Below, one piece after another: positions 9,240 through 20,504 of a stretch of DNA of 64,000 nt. The notes below the pieces were generated by a model. The model ran no database searches, was not told where the DNA came from, and saw nothing but the letters and a program-made list of their open reading frames with translations. The translations under genes were made by a program, and so were the position numbers. Numbering within the stretch: position 1 is the first letter of the stretch; each line of letters opens with the position of its first letter. This DNA is from Pomphorhynchus laevis (Eukaryota; Acanthocephala; Palaeacanthocephala; Echinorhynchida; Pomphorhynchidae), in contig WNNJ02001259.1 in the NCBI GenBank assembly GCA_012934845.2, forward strand, positions 57,906 through 121,905. The letters run 5' to 3'.

Positions 9240-10120
9240 AGTTAAATCTCTAATAATTTTTTTAAGTATCTGCTGCTTTATGCCCAGATTTGGCAACTAC
9301 AGTCGGTCAGTTTAACTTATGAATGTTGCGAGTACTTGAGAGGCTAATTTGTAAACATCAAAAATTTTGAACTTAGACATCTGCCATGGAACAATGTCTT
9401 GAATCTAGACATTCATAGACAAATTTCTGGAATTTTTTACAAATATCTCGAATAATCTATCTAATAAACGTCATACATGATACGTGTGCTTTAAAGCTAA
9501 TCGTATCATTAAAGTTTTATGTTGGATATCGATTGAAGGGCATTTAACATTTTGCCTAAGTCATATGTGATGAACCGCTTGTTGTATGTTTTCCCTACAT
9601 TAATCCTTGTACAATTAAGGAATCAAATTGATTAAAGTGTGTACTTCGTATATCAAATAGTAACAATACTGCCTTATAACAATTGACTGAACTATTTAGG
9701 CTTTAAGCCATTAAAACCACTAAGATTGGTAAACGACCTATGTGACAATCCACGTATAATTTAGTTGTCATTTACGACTAAATTCTAGTCGCAATTTACG
9801 CAGACATTCCTTGGTTTTGGCAGACGTCGAAGATGTATTCGCAAGAAAACTGCAATTCAATCAACACATTTTAAAATTTGTGAACTTCAATACACTCCGA
9901 AACAATCAACGCTCAATCGCTCAAGATTTTTGTAGAAAATCATTAAAAATTATAAAATCGGGTAACCTGGTGTACAATTAGGACACCTCATAGTTTAATG
10001 CCGATCATTATATTACAAACGCACAGTGCACTAATAGTTATAAGATGTTAGGTTTATGCTTGTTCGTCATTCAACAAGCAAACTAATCTACAAAGTATAC
10101 ATTACGTGTAAGTAGCGCAC
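9240..10120. other. Intergenic, no gene seen
   Basis: No ORF, repeat unit or RNA motif could be supported. The 5' UTR of the family A LINE that follows may begin in its last 100 bp. Confidence 0.5.
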
Positions 10121-11185
10121 GATATTGGGCCAAAATCTGCAATCAAACACAAGCATGATATTGCTACTCTCGAAATTGGTTCTAACTCAGCGGATTGTGA
10201 AATATGTACAATTGTGAATGTCCCTTAGTCATCAAGAAGTAAAATTAAAACGACGCCGTTTTTATATGGTTTCTGCAAGGCTGCTAAATTAACATTGCTA
10301 TTCAACGTCAACTCAAAGGATCGGCCAACCAGTGCATCTATATCGAAAAATGTGATTGAACCTTTATTAGCGACTTTAATACAAAACAACCAATCTCGTG
10401 ATTTGTCTGCAGAATTGGATGCATCCGCTTGTGTCTGCTTAGATACAGTTGTACCTACGCTCTCCCGTTGTAGTAATGAATTTAATGATGTTGATTACTG
10501 TCAATATAAAACAATTGAAAACGACAACACGTGATCTTTATTGTTGGATATTAAATCTCAATGCGTTTCTTTAGGCAACCAAACTCCAACTAGAGACAAG
10601 GATCGATGCATACTTATAAATACCAAATCTCAAAACGTTGCATCAAACTATACACCTCTCAATTATAATCGTTTTAGATCTGACCGCTCCTATAATGTGT
10701 TATTCAGTGGTATTCCTGAATCAAATTCTAAAAATTCTCAGGCCTGTGTGAATGTTGACGGTAAAGCTGTTCATCTCGAACCTCCTCCTACCAATTCCTA
10801 TCCCATCTAAATACATATCATACTTCTTTCTTCGCTTCACGTAGTCCTTACTCTACCTCACCCGTATTAGTTTTCAATAATTTACATCCTTCCGTCAAAA
10901 TCATCTCCAGTAACATCTCCGATCAACCGATTCAACACTCCACTACTGTCACAAATGCTTCAACTTATCTTCAATCTCCATCGATCACCCCTCTAATTCC
11001 CACTTCTATCTGCTCTTCTGCCTCTACTCCTACCAGCTCTCTTCGTCCACCACATCCACGTAATCGTTTTCCTTTGCGCGATCGTTGTGTTATCATATCT
11101 AACTAAAAGCTCCCGAATCTGCATCTGCTTTTCAACAATCTCGCCTCGATGATAATGTATCTGCTTTCAGGTCTATCCTCGCAAC

Positions 11186-11217
11186 TTTAAACGGATCAAA
11201 TCTTTGATCCGTTTAAA
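11186..11217. repeat. Perfect 15-bp palindrome in LINE A copy 1 ORF1
   Basis: TTTAAACGGATCAAA, 2-nt loop, exact complement. The right arm aligns with the family coding sequence (IRLNKS, sibling IRLKKS). The left arm replaces sibling sequence, so it is a new inverted copy. Confidence 0.85.
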
Positions 11218-12458
11218 CAAATCCACTAAATTCAAACATCTCAGACATCCACAACTAAAAATCGTTTTCCGACATAGTTCACATGCTTCCTTGTTACTCT
11301 CTCAACGTTTTAAACTTTTTACCACTTCATCTACTTGTCGTATTTATCCTGACCGCTCCCCTTCTGATATTGAACAACTCAATTTAGCTTGCATTGATAA
11401 ACATCGACGCGAAACCAACGGCAAGTTATCCTTATCAATCCGTCGAATCAACAGAAATTTTCACGTCGTACATACGAGGCAACAATCCAATGGCGTCCCG
11501 TTTCTTCCCCTGTCTTCTATGCTAGTCGATCTCGCTCCTGAGCATAGTTTTCATCTTAGTCTTTTCAACACTCGATCCATTCTTCATAAAGCTGATCTGC
11601 TCCTTGATATCTTCGATTAACTATCTATCGATATTCTCTGCATTATCAAATCATTGCATTTTGACTCTGACGATCTTGCTATTCGTCGTCTATGTCGTTC
11701 TTGTTGTTTAGTTGAATCAGCTCGTCCAGTTGTCTCTCCCATATCTACTGCTTCTAACCATGGCGAGATTGTTGCCATTGCTCGTCACCCAATGTCTCTA
11801 CGTAAAATTAATATTAAAATCCGTTACACTTCGTTCGAATTACTCATATACAGATTATCAACTCCTTTCCCTCTAGAACTTGTGATTGTATACCGTCAAG
11901 AGTGAGTTGCCCCCTCACGTATCTTCTTTAACGACCTTGCCGATCTTCTTTCTCACTGCTCATTGTCTTATACTCCTTTTGTTCTCGGTACTTTTAACAT
12001 TCGTCTTGATCGCCCGGCTGATTCTGACTCTATCACTTTAACTAATCTTTTTTCTGATTTTAACTATAAATTACTTTCAACAAGCCCAAATCATATTCTC
12101 GGCGGTGCTCTCGACATCACTGCTGTTCCTAACTGCTTCAATTACTATACCTCCTTGTCAATTACTGATCCTGGTTTGTCCGATCATTTCATTGTCACTC
12201 TTACTCTTACTTTTCCCCCATCCTCCTTCTCCGCCTCCACCATTAACCACGCCAAGTCGACCCTGGAAACTTCTCGATATTCATATTCTCTGCACAGCCT
12301 TACTCAATTCTTCACTCTTTTCACTTCCTCTTAACTATCTCTCTCCCGATGATCTCTGCATTCTGTTTGATTCTGAACTTACGTCGATCCTCAATAACCT
12401 TCTGCCTAGTCGACTCCGACGTTCCCAGCGCTTGCGCCATGATTCCTGGCTAGATTCC

Positions 12459-12486
12459 GACTGTTGTCTTTCTAAAGACAACAGTC
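12459..12486. repeat. Perfect 13-bp palindrome in LINE A copy 1 ORF2
   Basis: GACTGTTGTCTTT, 2-nt loop, complement. In sibling copy 4 the left arm is followed by about 18 bp of ordinary coding sequence. Here those bases are replaced by the inverted copy. Confidence 0.85.
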
Positions 12487-12568
12487 TTTCGTTTGTTTAA
12501 TCGTTTTCTTAAACGTTATCCAAACACACTTACTCCACATCACCGTGCTTCCTATCTTTCTTTCCGCC

Positions 12569-12598
12569 GTTCCCATCGCATTCTTATGCGATGGGAAC
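12569..12598. repeat. Perfect 13-bp palindrome in LINE A copy 1 ORF2
   Basis: GTTCCCATCGCAT, 4-nt loop TCTT, complement. Relative to sibling copy 4, about 12 bp have been gained exactly at the right arm. Confidence 0.85.
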
Positions 12599-14455
12599 TA
12601 AGTACTAAGCGTACTCTTTTTTGGCGAAATCAACTCGAGTCCTATTCCAACTTTAAACCTCACTTGAAAATCTTACTCAATTATTCACGATCATCTACCA
12701 TTTGCAACATAAATCCTGATGAATTTTCTTCTTATCTACAAACTAAGCTATCTAATTTATTTTCTCTTCTACCCATATACCCATTGTATCCATTCTTCTC
12801 TTTGAATACTTCTCTCTCATATATATTCCACATTCTTCCCGTTTCGTCTAATGAAGTTTCTTCCGTTCTTTTGTCAGTACCTAATAAAACATCTCCTTCA
12901 GACCCAATTCCCACACACTTGTTTAAAAATATCTAATCATCTGTCTCACCCTTCCTAACCACATTGTTCAACTTGTCTATCTGCAGCCGCACATTTCCTT
13001 CCTACTGGAAATGCGATACTGTTCGCCCTCTCCTCAAAAAGCAATCTCTTGACCCCTCACTACCATCTTCGTACCGTTCTATCTCACTTTTCCCAACCCT
13101 CTCCAAACTCCTTGAGCGTCTTGTTCGCAAGCAGATTAATGCATATCTATTTTTCTTCAACTTGTTTCCTTCCTAGCTGCTTTTTGCTCTAATTACTCTA
13201 CCGAAATTGCCTCTATGAAAGTTTATAACGACTTACTCATATCGCGCGATCATAAATTATGTAGTATCATAGTTTCTTTTAATCTATCATCTGCTTTCGA
13301 CATTGTCGATCACTCGATTCTTCTCCATCGTCTTCGTCATGATAATGGCTTCTCCTTACACACTGTTGGTTAGTTTTCTTCATATATATATCTAACCGTA
13401 CTTTTCGCGTTTGTTCTAACTCTTTTCTCCCATCCTTCTTCCATCCCTTCAATTGTTCCATAAGACTTCATATTAGGCCATTGGCTTTTCTTTCTTCTCT
13501 GTGATTTGTCTTCTATTATCATAAATTTAACTTCCACGTTATGCAATATGCTGATGACATTCTCATCAATGATCACGCACTTGCTTATCGTATTCACGAT
13601 CTTAGTGTATCTGCTTCCAACTGTCTTGCCTCAAGTTTCAATCATCTTTCTTCACTTCGTCTTTGTCTGAATCCTAATAAATCAAAAATAATGTGGATCC
13701 TTCATCGACGCTTCGGCGTAGAACCTTCCTCCGTATCGTTAAATTCTACAATTCTTCCTATCGTTGATAATCTCGTTTTCCTAGGCTTCCATTTCGACAA
13801 CCGACTTTCACTTAAACCTTTCGTTAGAGATAAAGAATGCTCATATACCTTGATTCTCCGCAACCTCCGTCAAATTCGTAGATTGATCGATTTCCCTTTT
13901 TGTATGACTCGCATATCTTCTCACTTTTTCTAAAAACTAGATTACTCTCTGAGTATATTTTCCATCTCACCTAAATCCACTCTTCTTCAAATGCAACGTA
14001 TCGTAAACGCAGCCATCCGAGTTCTTCGTCTTCGTTGTTTTGATCATACATCTCACCATCTTGTTTCTCTCGATTAGCCTACCATTTATTGTCGTCTTCA
14101 AATTCGTCTTCTTCTCATTGCTTTTCGCCTTATAACTTTTCATACCCCTTCATTTCTCAACCTTCCTTATCTCGACAATTTTCGTCCTGATTACTGTTCT
14201 TTGCACTCCCGTAATTCCCTTCTTTTACATATCCCAAACTACTCTCCCTCTTTTGGCTTCCGATCCTTCCTTGTGGCTACTCTTCTCTCATGGAATCATC
14301 TGCCCATTCATATACGCCAATCAACCTTAATGCCAAGTTTCAAACGTCACATCCGGTCTTGTTTAAACAATTTAAGAAATTTATCTTTATGACATTTGAT
14401 GTTTTTTAGTTAGTGGACTTGTAAGCGTGCAGTTGGCACGCATTTATTATTACAA

Positions 14456-15352
14456 CAGCCCAGGAGCATAAGCTCAAATTGGCTGGATCACATAGCTTAA
14501 AACATAAAAAACAGAAAAGAAAGAAAAAAAGGTGAAACTGTCATTGTCGTGATTTAATAATTGCCTTGAACTTCTGGACGGAACCGCTGTCGATTGTCGA
14601 TGCATGAAGATTGTTCCACAGGTCAGCAATGCGATCACTTATCGTAACACAATTTGTTTTGGGATGGAGCCTGCGCTTTATCATAAGTCTGTGGCCTCGT
14701 AGTCGACCCGATGGACGAATTGTAAACATAAACTTCGAAACATGTCCAGGTATAGACAGTGACCGCCATACATACACTAGGTCGGCGTCAGACAGCGAAC
14801 GTTCAACAGTGTGTACATTCAACAATACCAGTCTCTGGTTATAGTTGACACCACGCACTGAGGACACAAGATGGGTTGCTTGTCGTAATATCCGTTAAAA
14901 AATGTGAAATATAAAATATTTAAATAGAAAATGGTCAGTATTTTAAAATGACTTTTAAGTTAGACTTCAATATAAATAATTAAATTATTCATTGCTATGA
15001 TTATGCACTAATTGAAATTAATTAAAACGACCACGTCGCATTATGAAATAAATTTATATTTATTTCTGACATCGCCACGGAGCTGTGGGTATATTGCAGG
15101 GGACGCGTAGAACATGCGCGATTTTATAAGGGCAGAGTAGGCAATGCGAAAACTAACTAAATCGAGTTGGCCAAACGAGCGTCTTAACATGCCTAGCATA
15201 CGTCGACATTTGGATGCGACATATTGGACGTGGACTCGTGTCTTCATATCTTCACTTACGATCACGCCCAGATCACTGAAACATGAAACCTTTTCGATGT
15301 TTACATCTATCGCATATGTCCCTACGATTTTTATGGGACCTATGTGCATATG
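14456..15352 (-). mobile_element. LINE family C copy 1, 3' fragment (RT C-terminal region)
   Basis: Minus-strand remnants encode the RT thumb and C-terminal region. The part at 15041-15349 has VSCFSDLGVIVSEDMK, CRRMLGMLRRSFG, YASPAIYPQLRGDVR. The part at 14541-14867 continues ILRQATHLVSSVRGVNY, then RLHPKTNCVTISDRIADLWNNL. The same order occurs in family C copy 2. It is interrupted by a 160-bp AT-rich insertion. The 3' UTR has a GAGC-ATAA-GCTC hairpin (14464-14475, plus-strand reading) and its end abuts the end of LINE A copy 1 tail to tail. Confidence 0.8.
14897..15058. other. AT-rich insertion within LINE C copy 1
   Basis: About 160 bp with no coding capacity separates two stretches that are contiguous in family C copy 2 (QLRGDVRN from ILRQATHLV). 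No clear terminal repeats or target duplication is visible; its class is unknown. Confidence 0.55.
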
Positions 15353-15429
15353 ACTACACTTTTAATACATTATTGAGTGATTTAAGTGATTTGCCACTTT
15401 AAATACATTATTATTTACACGCGTTATCG

Positions 15430-17040
15430 AATTCATCAAGGAGGTACCGAATTCATAATTCGGGATATGCGAGACTCCGTTAAGAATTCACTATCACATT
15501 GTCTACTCATGATAAACGCGCACAATGCATTCAATAGAATAAACAGGAAATTAGCGCTTGCTAATATGGTGAAGATCTGTCCGGGCCTGTCACAGTTCCT
15601 GGATAACACCTACTGTCGCGATATTATTGAGAATGATATTATTTTATCGCGCGAATGTCTAACCCAAGGCGATCCTTTATCAATGGTAGCCTTTGCAGCC
15701 GACACCATACCTATGATCAAACGATTAAGTCAATTACACCCTACCATCATGCAGCGATGATATGCAGATGACGTTTCCTGTTTCGGGTCCCCCACAGACG
15801 TGTCATCTCATTTTTAATAAGTATTGTTCATCGGACCACGATACGGCTTTAATGTAAATGTTTCCACATGTTGTGTTTTAGCTAACCTCTCAAATACTAG
15901 CACATATGTGAACTTCTTAAACCAGGGTGTTCCTGTTATAACGAATGTTGTTAAGCTTCTTGGTTGCCCAATTGGTTTTGGGTCATATGAAAGAGATGTG
16001 TTGGTTCCATGGCTAAGCAATGGGTGGTCCTGGTTGAGAGATTAAGTGAGGTATCCAATAGCTTTCAACAACTTACATACTCAGCCCTGGTATTTGCGGT
16101 GCAACATAAATGGACGCACGTACAACGTGCCTGTTGTTGTGATCATGAATGGTTCATGCCTCTCAAAATAGCGATCAGAGAGCTGTTCCTAGTCAGAATG
16201 ACTAGATCTGTTATATCAAACATGCGGCGAGATGTATTGAGTCTACCCATCTTGTTTTGTGGCTTAGGAATATTCAATCCGTGCGAATCAGTTTATATGG
16301 AATGCGACGATTGCAAGTTTAGATTAAGCAACCGTGAATTCCGTGATGACCTGGCTGTCAGGTACGGCTGTGATATCAATGATGTGTCAGCCAAATGTGT
16401 CTGTGGAGATAACAACTCCGTCGCACATGCATTGTCTTGTAAGCGAGGGGGAAAAGCGATTATTAGACATAATGTGGTAAGGGACACATTCGCAAACGTA
16501 GTTACCAAAGTGTGTTTAATGTCACAAATCGAACCGACATTAGCGCCACTGGAATCTGCTGACGTATTCACCCACTCAACTACTACGACTGACCCTAACA
16601 CCTGATTGGATGTGTTATGCACGGGTCTGTATGGTGTAGCAACTAAGAGGTTTTTCTTGGACATAACTATATTTAATTCTCATGCTCGTTCGTACGCCAT
16701 CGTGGCCCCTACTACCGCTTTCGAGTTTCATGATCATCGCAAACGTGCGAAGTACGCGGAGCGGATTGGTACTATATAACGCGCGACATTCATATCTTTA
16801 ATCGTGTTGACTCAAAGTGGTATGGGGGTAGATACTGAACGGCTGGCGAAGAGGGTCGCAAAAGTCCTTTCTGAGCATTACCAGAGTAATTATGCTGATA
16901 ACCTTGCCAGGATCCGGAGGATCATAGGTTTTGGGATGGTGCGTGCCAATTCCTGGTGTTTCGGGAATCAAAGGGATCCAATCGAAAATCACCCAAGCAA
17001 CACCCCCCCCATGAGGGACGACTACGCGCTTTGCGATCAA
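15430..17040 (+). mobile_element. Family U retroelement fragment a (RT plus putative RLE)
   Basis: 5'-truncated and decayed. In order: INAHNAFNRINRKLALANM (RT motif A region), LTQGDPLSMVAFAADTIP, YADDVSCFG with TGG to TGA just before it, LLGCPIGFGSYERD, LPILFCGLGIFNPCES, FRLSNREFRDDLAVRYG, a Cys/His cluster CVCGDNNSVAHALSCKRGGKAIIRHNVVRD, then LDVLCTGLYG and FFLDITIFNSHARSYA (putative restriction-like endonuclease core, two Asp). It ends VRANSWCFGN. Family U matches a class of animal RT proteins lacking APE, with an RLE-like C-terminus (Utopia/R2-type in my reading). The domain assignment of the nuclease is inference. Confidence 0.8.
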
Positions 17041-17088
17041 GGAATGGAACGTCCGTAAGGGTATTCTGGTCTGCCATGGTCGCCCTGT

Positions 17089-17143
17089 TGTCCCATATCG
17101 GGCAACAAGTTTGTTTAGCAAACCTGTTGCCCGATATGGGACA
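17089..17143. repeat. Perfect 19-bp palindrome with nested 5-bp stem
   Basis: TGTCCCATATCGGGCAACA is followed by AA/GTTTG, a 5-nt loop, CAAAC, and the exact complement of the first arm. It lies about 90 bp past the end of U fragment a. It is too perfect to be as old as the decayed element beside it. Confidence 0.85.
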
Positions 17144-17299
17144 TTTTACGCTTAACGTTTGTTTTACTTGAATGCTCTTGAATAAATTACAACATTAAAA
17201 AAATTTACACGCGTTACAATATTGTTATAAAAGTTTGCCAAGTAGTTTCACAAATTATTTATTCAATAAAAAATAATTTTTATTATTATTAAATACAAG

Positions 17300-20200
17300 G
17301 CGTTAGCTGAGAAGCTGTTTTGCCTGATCAAAGAAAATTTACAAGTTAATTCAGTAAATTGTCACCATCAAGATTAGCAGGATTCAAGATATCCGTTGAA
17401 GTGCGAGTGTCGATTATCCATCCATGCTAGGCACAGTCGCTTGAAGTGCTTCATCGAAGAAGCAGCGACGACTTCCTCAGGCAACACATTCCACAAGTTG
17501 AGTGTGCGATGTGACAGTCGAAAGTTGGCAGGCAATTGAGGATGGTGCCTCTTATACAGCGATATCGAATGACCGCGTAATATCCTACTTCTCAATCCAA
17601 GAATATTAGGAGGGAAGCCATCAAGTTTGTTTACAATCGCCCAAAGGCAGGACACGTCTAGTAAGACAAATCTGTCACGAATCAAGCTTATCCCTAGCGC
17701 ACGCAGCCGCATGCGGTAGGACGTTCCAGTCCTAAAGCATATCCTTGAACCTCTCTTCAGTACCGACTCATAGTCGAGCAATTCTCGCTTAGTGGTAGGA
17801 AAGCATGCAGGGATGCAGTACTCCAGATGAGGGCGGACTATTGAAGAAAATAAGATACCAAGCATTGGAGGTGACAGTCTGAGAAATGTATTTTTAATGT
17901 AGTACAATGCCCTAGTTGCTTTTATCCTTACGTGCTCACTATTCAATCGTCTTAAGAGATCGATGAATTATTACACTTAAGTCTTTATGGTGGTCAACTT
18001 CATTTAATAACGCACTACCAATGCGATACTGGAACGACGATGTAGTCTTCCCCATTCTCATCAAAGCACATTTATCAATGTTTAACATGAGTCAAATGGC
18101 TTCACACAATTCAGTAAAGTAGTCCAGGTCGTCCTGTAGTGACTGACAATCGGTAGGAGTACGAACAACAGTCCGGATTTTTAAATCATCAGTATATGCT
18201 AAAACAGGGTTCTTTAAACTCAGGAGCAGGTCATTAAGAAATACGACAAAAAGAAAAGGGCCGATAACAGATCATTGAGGTACATCGGAAATCACCCTAG
18301 AGCTCTTTGAAAGAACACCACCAACTCTTACTTGGAATGACCGCAAAGATAAGAAATTCTTAATCCACCTAATGATCTAAAATGGAAACCATAGTGAGCA
18401 AGCAGTGTGATGATACCGTCATGAGGGACACTGTCAAAGGCATTAGAAAAGTCCAAAAATACAGCGTCGATAACCTATCCTGAACTCAAGCATCCGTCCA
18501 TCTTTCATAAGCTGTTATTAAATTGGTTAAACAAGTACGGCCCGGCATAAATCCGTGTGGTGAGTCCGAGATAATACTGTTTTTCTTAAGATGAAGTCGA
18601 ATATGATTCGAGACTAGTTTTTCGAGAATTTTGGAAAACACGCAAGTAAGACTAATAGGGTGAGTCTGACGAACTAACAGGTGGATGCTTTTTGGGTATC
18701 GGGACTACAATGATACGCTTCCAAATATCAGGAATCCAGCAATGTTTGAGACGGTGTCGAAACACAGAAGTTAGATGCTGATAGAGAAAGCTAATGCACG
18801 AACTAGAAAAGGTGCAATGCCATCAGGGCCCGGTGAGCCAAATTGCCTCAGCGCTAATAATTCACCGTAAATAACATCTACTTCAATCTATATCACGTAG
18901 TCGCGGATAGGAACAAGAACCGCCTGCCAGACAAACTGATTAAAGTTTACAGTAGACTTACATGGAACTGTGAAGATCTTTGCTAGATGATTAGCAATCT
19001 GGGGTTCCCCTGTCAGAACTCCATCCGACGAGTAAATGAAGTTAATTCCCGTTTGAACGCTTCGTGAACTACGAACTAGGACCAGAATCTCTTGGGATTA
19101 TGATAAATACACATTGCAATGTTGTTCTCGAATGATTGTCTTTTTTTAATTTTAACCTGTTACAAAGATTTCTAGAGGCAGTGTACTCAATACGAATAGA
19201 TAGATCTTTTCTAACATACGCCATAATGTGTTTCGAATTTTCAGAGCTGAACGGATCTGCTAGTCCAACCAAGGAGGGCGCGAGATACCTGATTTAGGGC
19301 GCTTAAATAAAGCGAAACCGTTGGACGTACGAAATAAGCGGGCCAACAAGTGTTCATAACTTTCTGATACAGAAGAATTATCCTTGTTGATTTTGGTAGA
19401 AAACTATTTGAAGTTGCTTAATGTCAACTTTAACCCAATTTATTTTCATGATCTGAGTGAAAAGTGAAGGCAGATTGTTGTGACAAGGTACATACCATGA
19501 CAGTAAATAGTGATCACTGTTGCCTACTGGTGGATGATAGCAGATGTTGGAAATATCACCAATAACTTTTGTAAACACTAAGTCAATATAGATCGGGATC
19601 CAATGTACGTAGGATGACAAACATGTTGAATCAACATCAAGTCGATGAGAAGGAAACTACAGAGTTTCTTTTCAAGTCGAAGGCATGACAGCAAACTCTA
19701 ACCTTCCCAATCAATGTTGGGGAATTTAAAGTTATCGACTAGTAAAAATCGAGTAGAGGAACATAGACGACATAGATATGGCCTCAGAAAGTTCAAATCC
19801 AAAAAGGCTGAATGGGAACGATACAAAATACAGACATAAATTTTGACCCTACCTTGAACAATGCAGAACGAAATGCCTTTAAAGGAAGAGTTAATGGAAT
19901 CCGCAAAAGTAAGTATGTCAGACACACCGATGCTACAGTGAATGTACGCGGCTACACCACCTCCTCGTCTACCATATTGACGATCCGAACGTAGCAAATA
20001 GTAGTTGAGAATTTGAACAACGTCGTTGGATATATTGGGATGCAACCAAGATTCACAAATGCAGAAGACACCATAATCATTTTAAAAGAAAACATATTTT
20101 AGCTCAGTATATTGCGCCAAAAGACTGCGGACATTTGAGTAACCAAAATGTAGGTTGCTATAATAGGAAATCTTAGAGATAGAATGAATATTACTAAATT

Positions 20201-20480
20201 TAGCAAGATCACCTGAGCATAACCCATCTGGGCAACAATCTATGTCCGTAGCAAAGGTTGCCACCGCACTGTCGATCGCCACCGTACAACTCGAAAATTT
20301 CTTACACAGAGATTAGATTCGTCATTGTTCAGTTTTTTATGCAATTCTATAAAGGCATCCTTTCTCCTTACCCGATCCTTAGGGAATAAATCTTGGAATA
20401 TATGGAAAGAAGAGCCGAGTAACCGAGACCTATGATGAAGCAGAAAGTCGATCCCTGGAACTGAGAACAACTTTCAACAA
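17300..20480 (-). mobile_element. LINE family B (jockey/CR1-like), decayed near full length
   Basis: On the minus strand, from high to low coordinates: an ORF1-like tail (FHIFQDLFPKDRVRRKDAF, 20240-20470), endonuclease (SNVRSLLAQYTELKYVF, CESWLHPNIS, YGRRGGGVAAYI, LLVDNFKFPNIDWEG, NSDHYLLSWYV near 19500), RT remnants (DAVFLDFSNAFDSVPHDG near 18430, SVIGPFLF, LAYTDDLKIRTV for the YADD box), and an intact-looking 190-codon C-terminal segment at 17374-17946 (LKRGSRICFRTGTSYRMRL to TLNLWNVLPEEVVAASS). The linking parts are full of stops. The 3' end has an AGCT-GAGA-AGCT hairpin (17305-17316). Its 5' end abuts the broken end of LINE A copy 2. Confidence 0.85.
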
Positions 20481-20504
20481 CCTAGGTTTCTCTGGCATGC
20501 AGAG

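Larger units (their letters stand above)
10125..14455 (+). mobile_element. LINE family A copy 1 (CR1/L2-like), decayed but near full length
   Basis: The ORF1 start is recognisable as an ATT in place of ATG followed by GPKSAIK (sibling start MGAKKKN). The zinc-finger end YGFCKAAK is near 10270, and the ORF1 C-terminal region FRHSSHASLLLSQRFK is at 11220-11480. ORF2 starts near 11490. Endonuclease motifs are FNTRSILHKAD, GTFNIRLDRP (expected GDFN) and DPGLSDHF. RT motifs are PNKTSPSDPIPTHL (about 12880), SYRSISLFPTLSKLLERL, LSSAFDIVDH-like DIVDH (13300) and YADDIL (13543). The C-terminal region FLGFHFDNRLS ends near 14392. Many stops and frameshifts, and three inverted-duplication mutations (11186, 12459, 12569), make it dead. 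The 3' end carries a GCGTGC/GCACGC hairpin (14425-14441) and an ATTATTATTA tail. Confidence 0.9.

Noticed and set aside
15430-17040. Family U as a LINE with APE endonuclease or a DIRS element
   Set aside because: No APE motifs (GDFN, SDH) and no tyrosine-recombinase motif in any copy; the C-terminal Cys/His plus Asp pattern is of another type.
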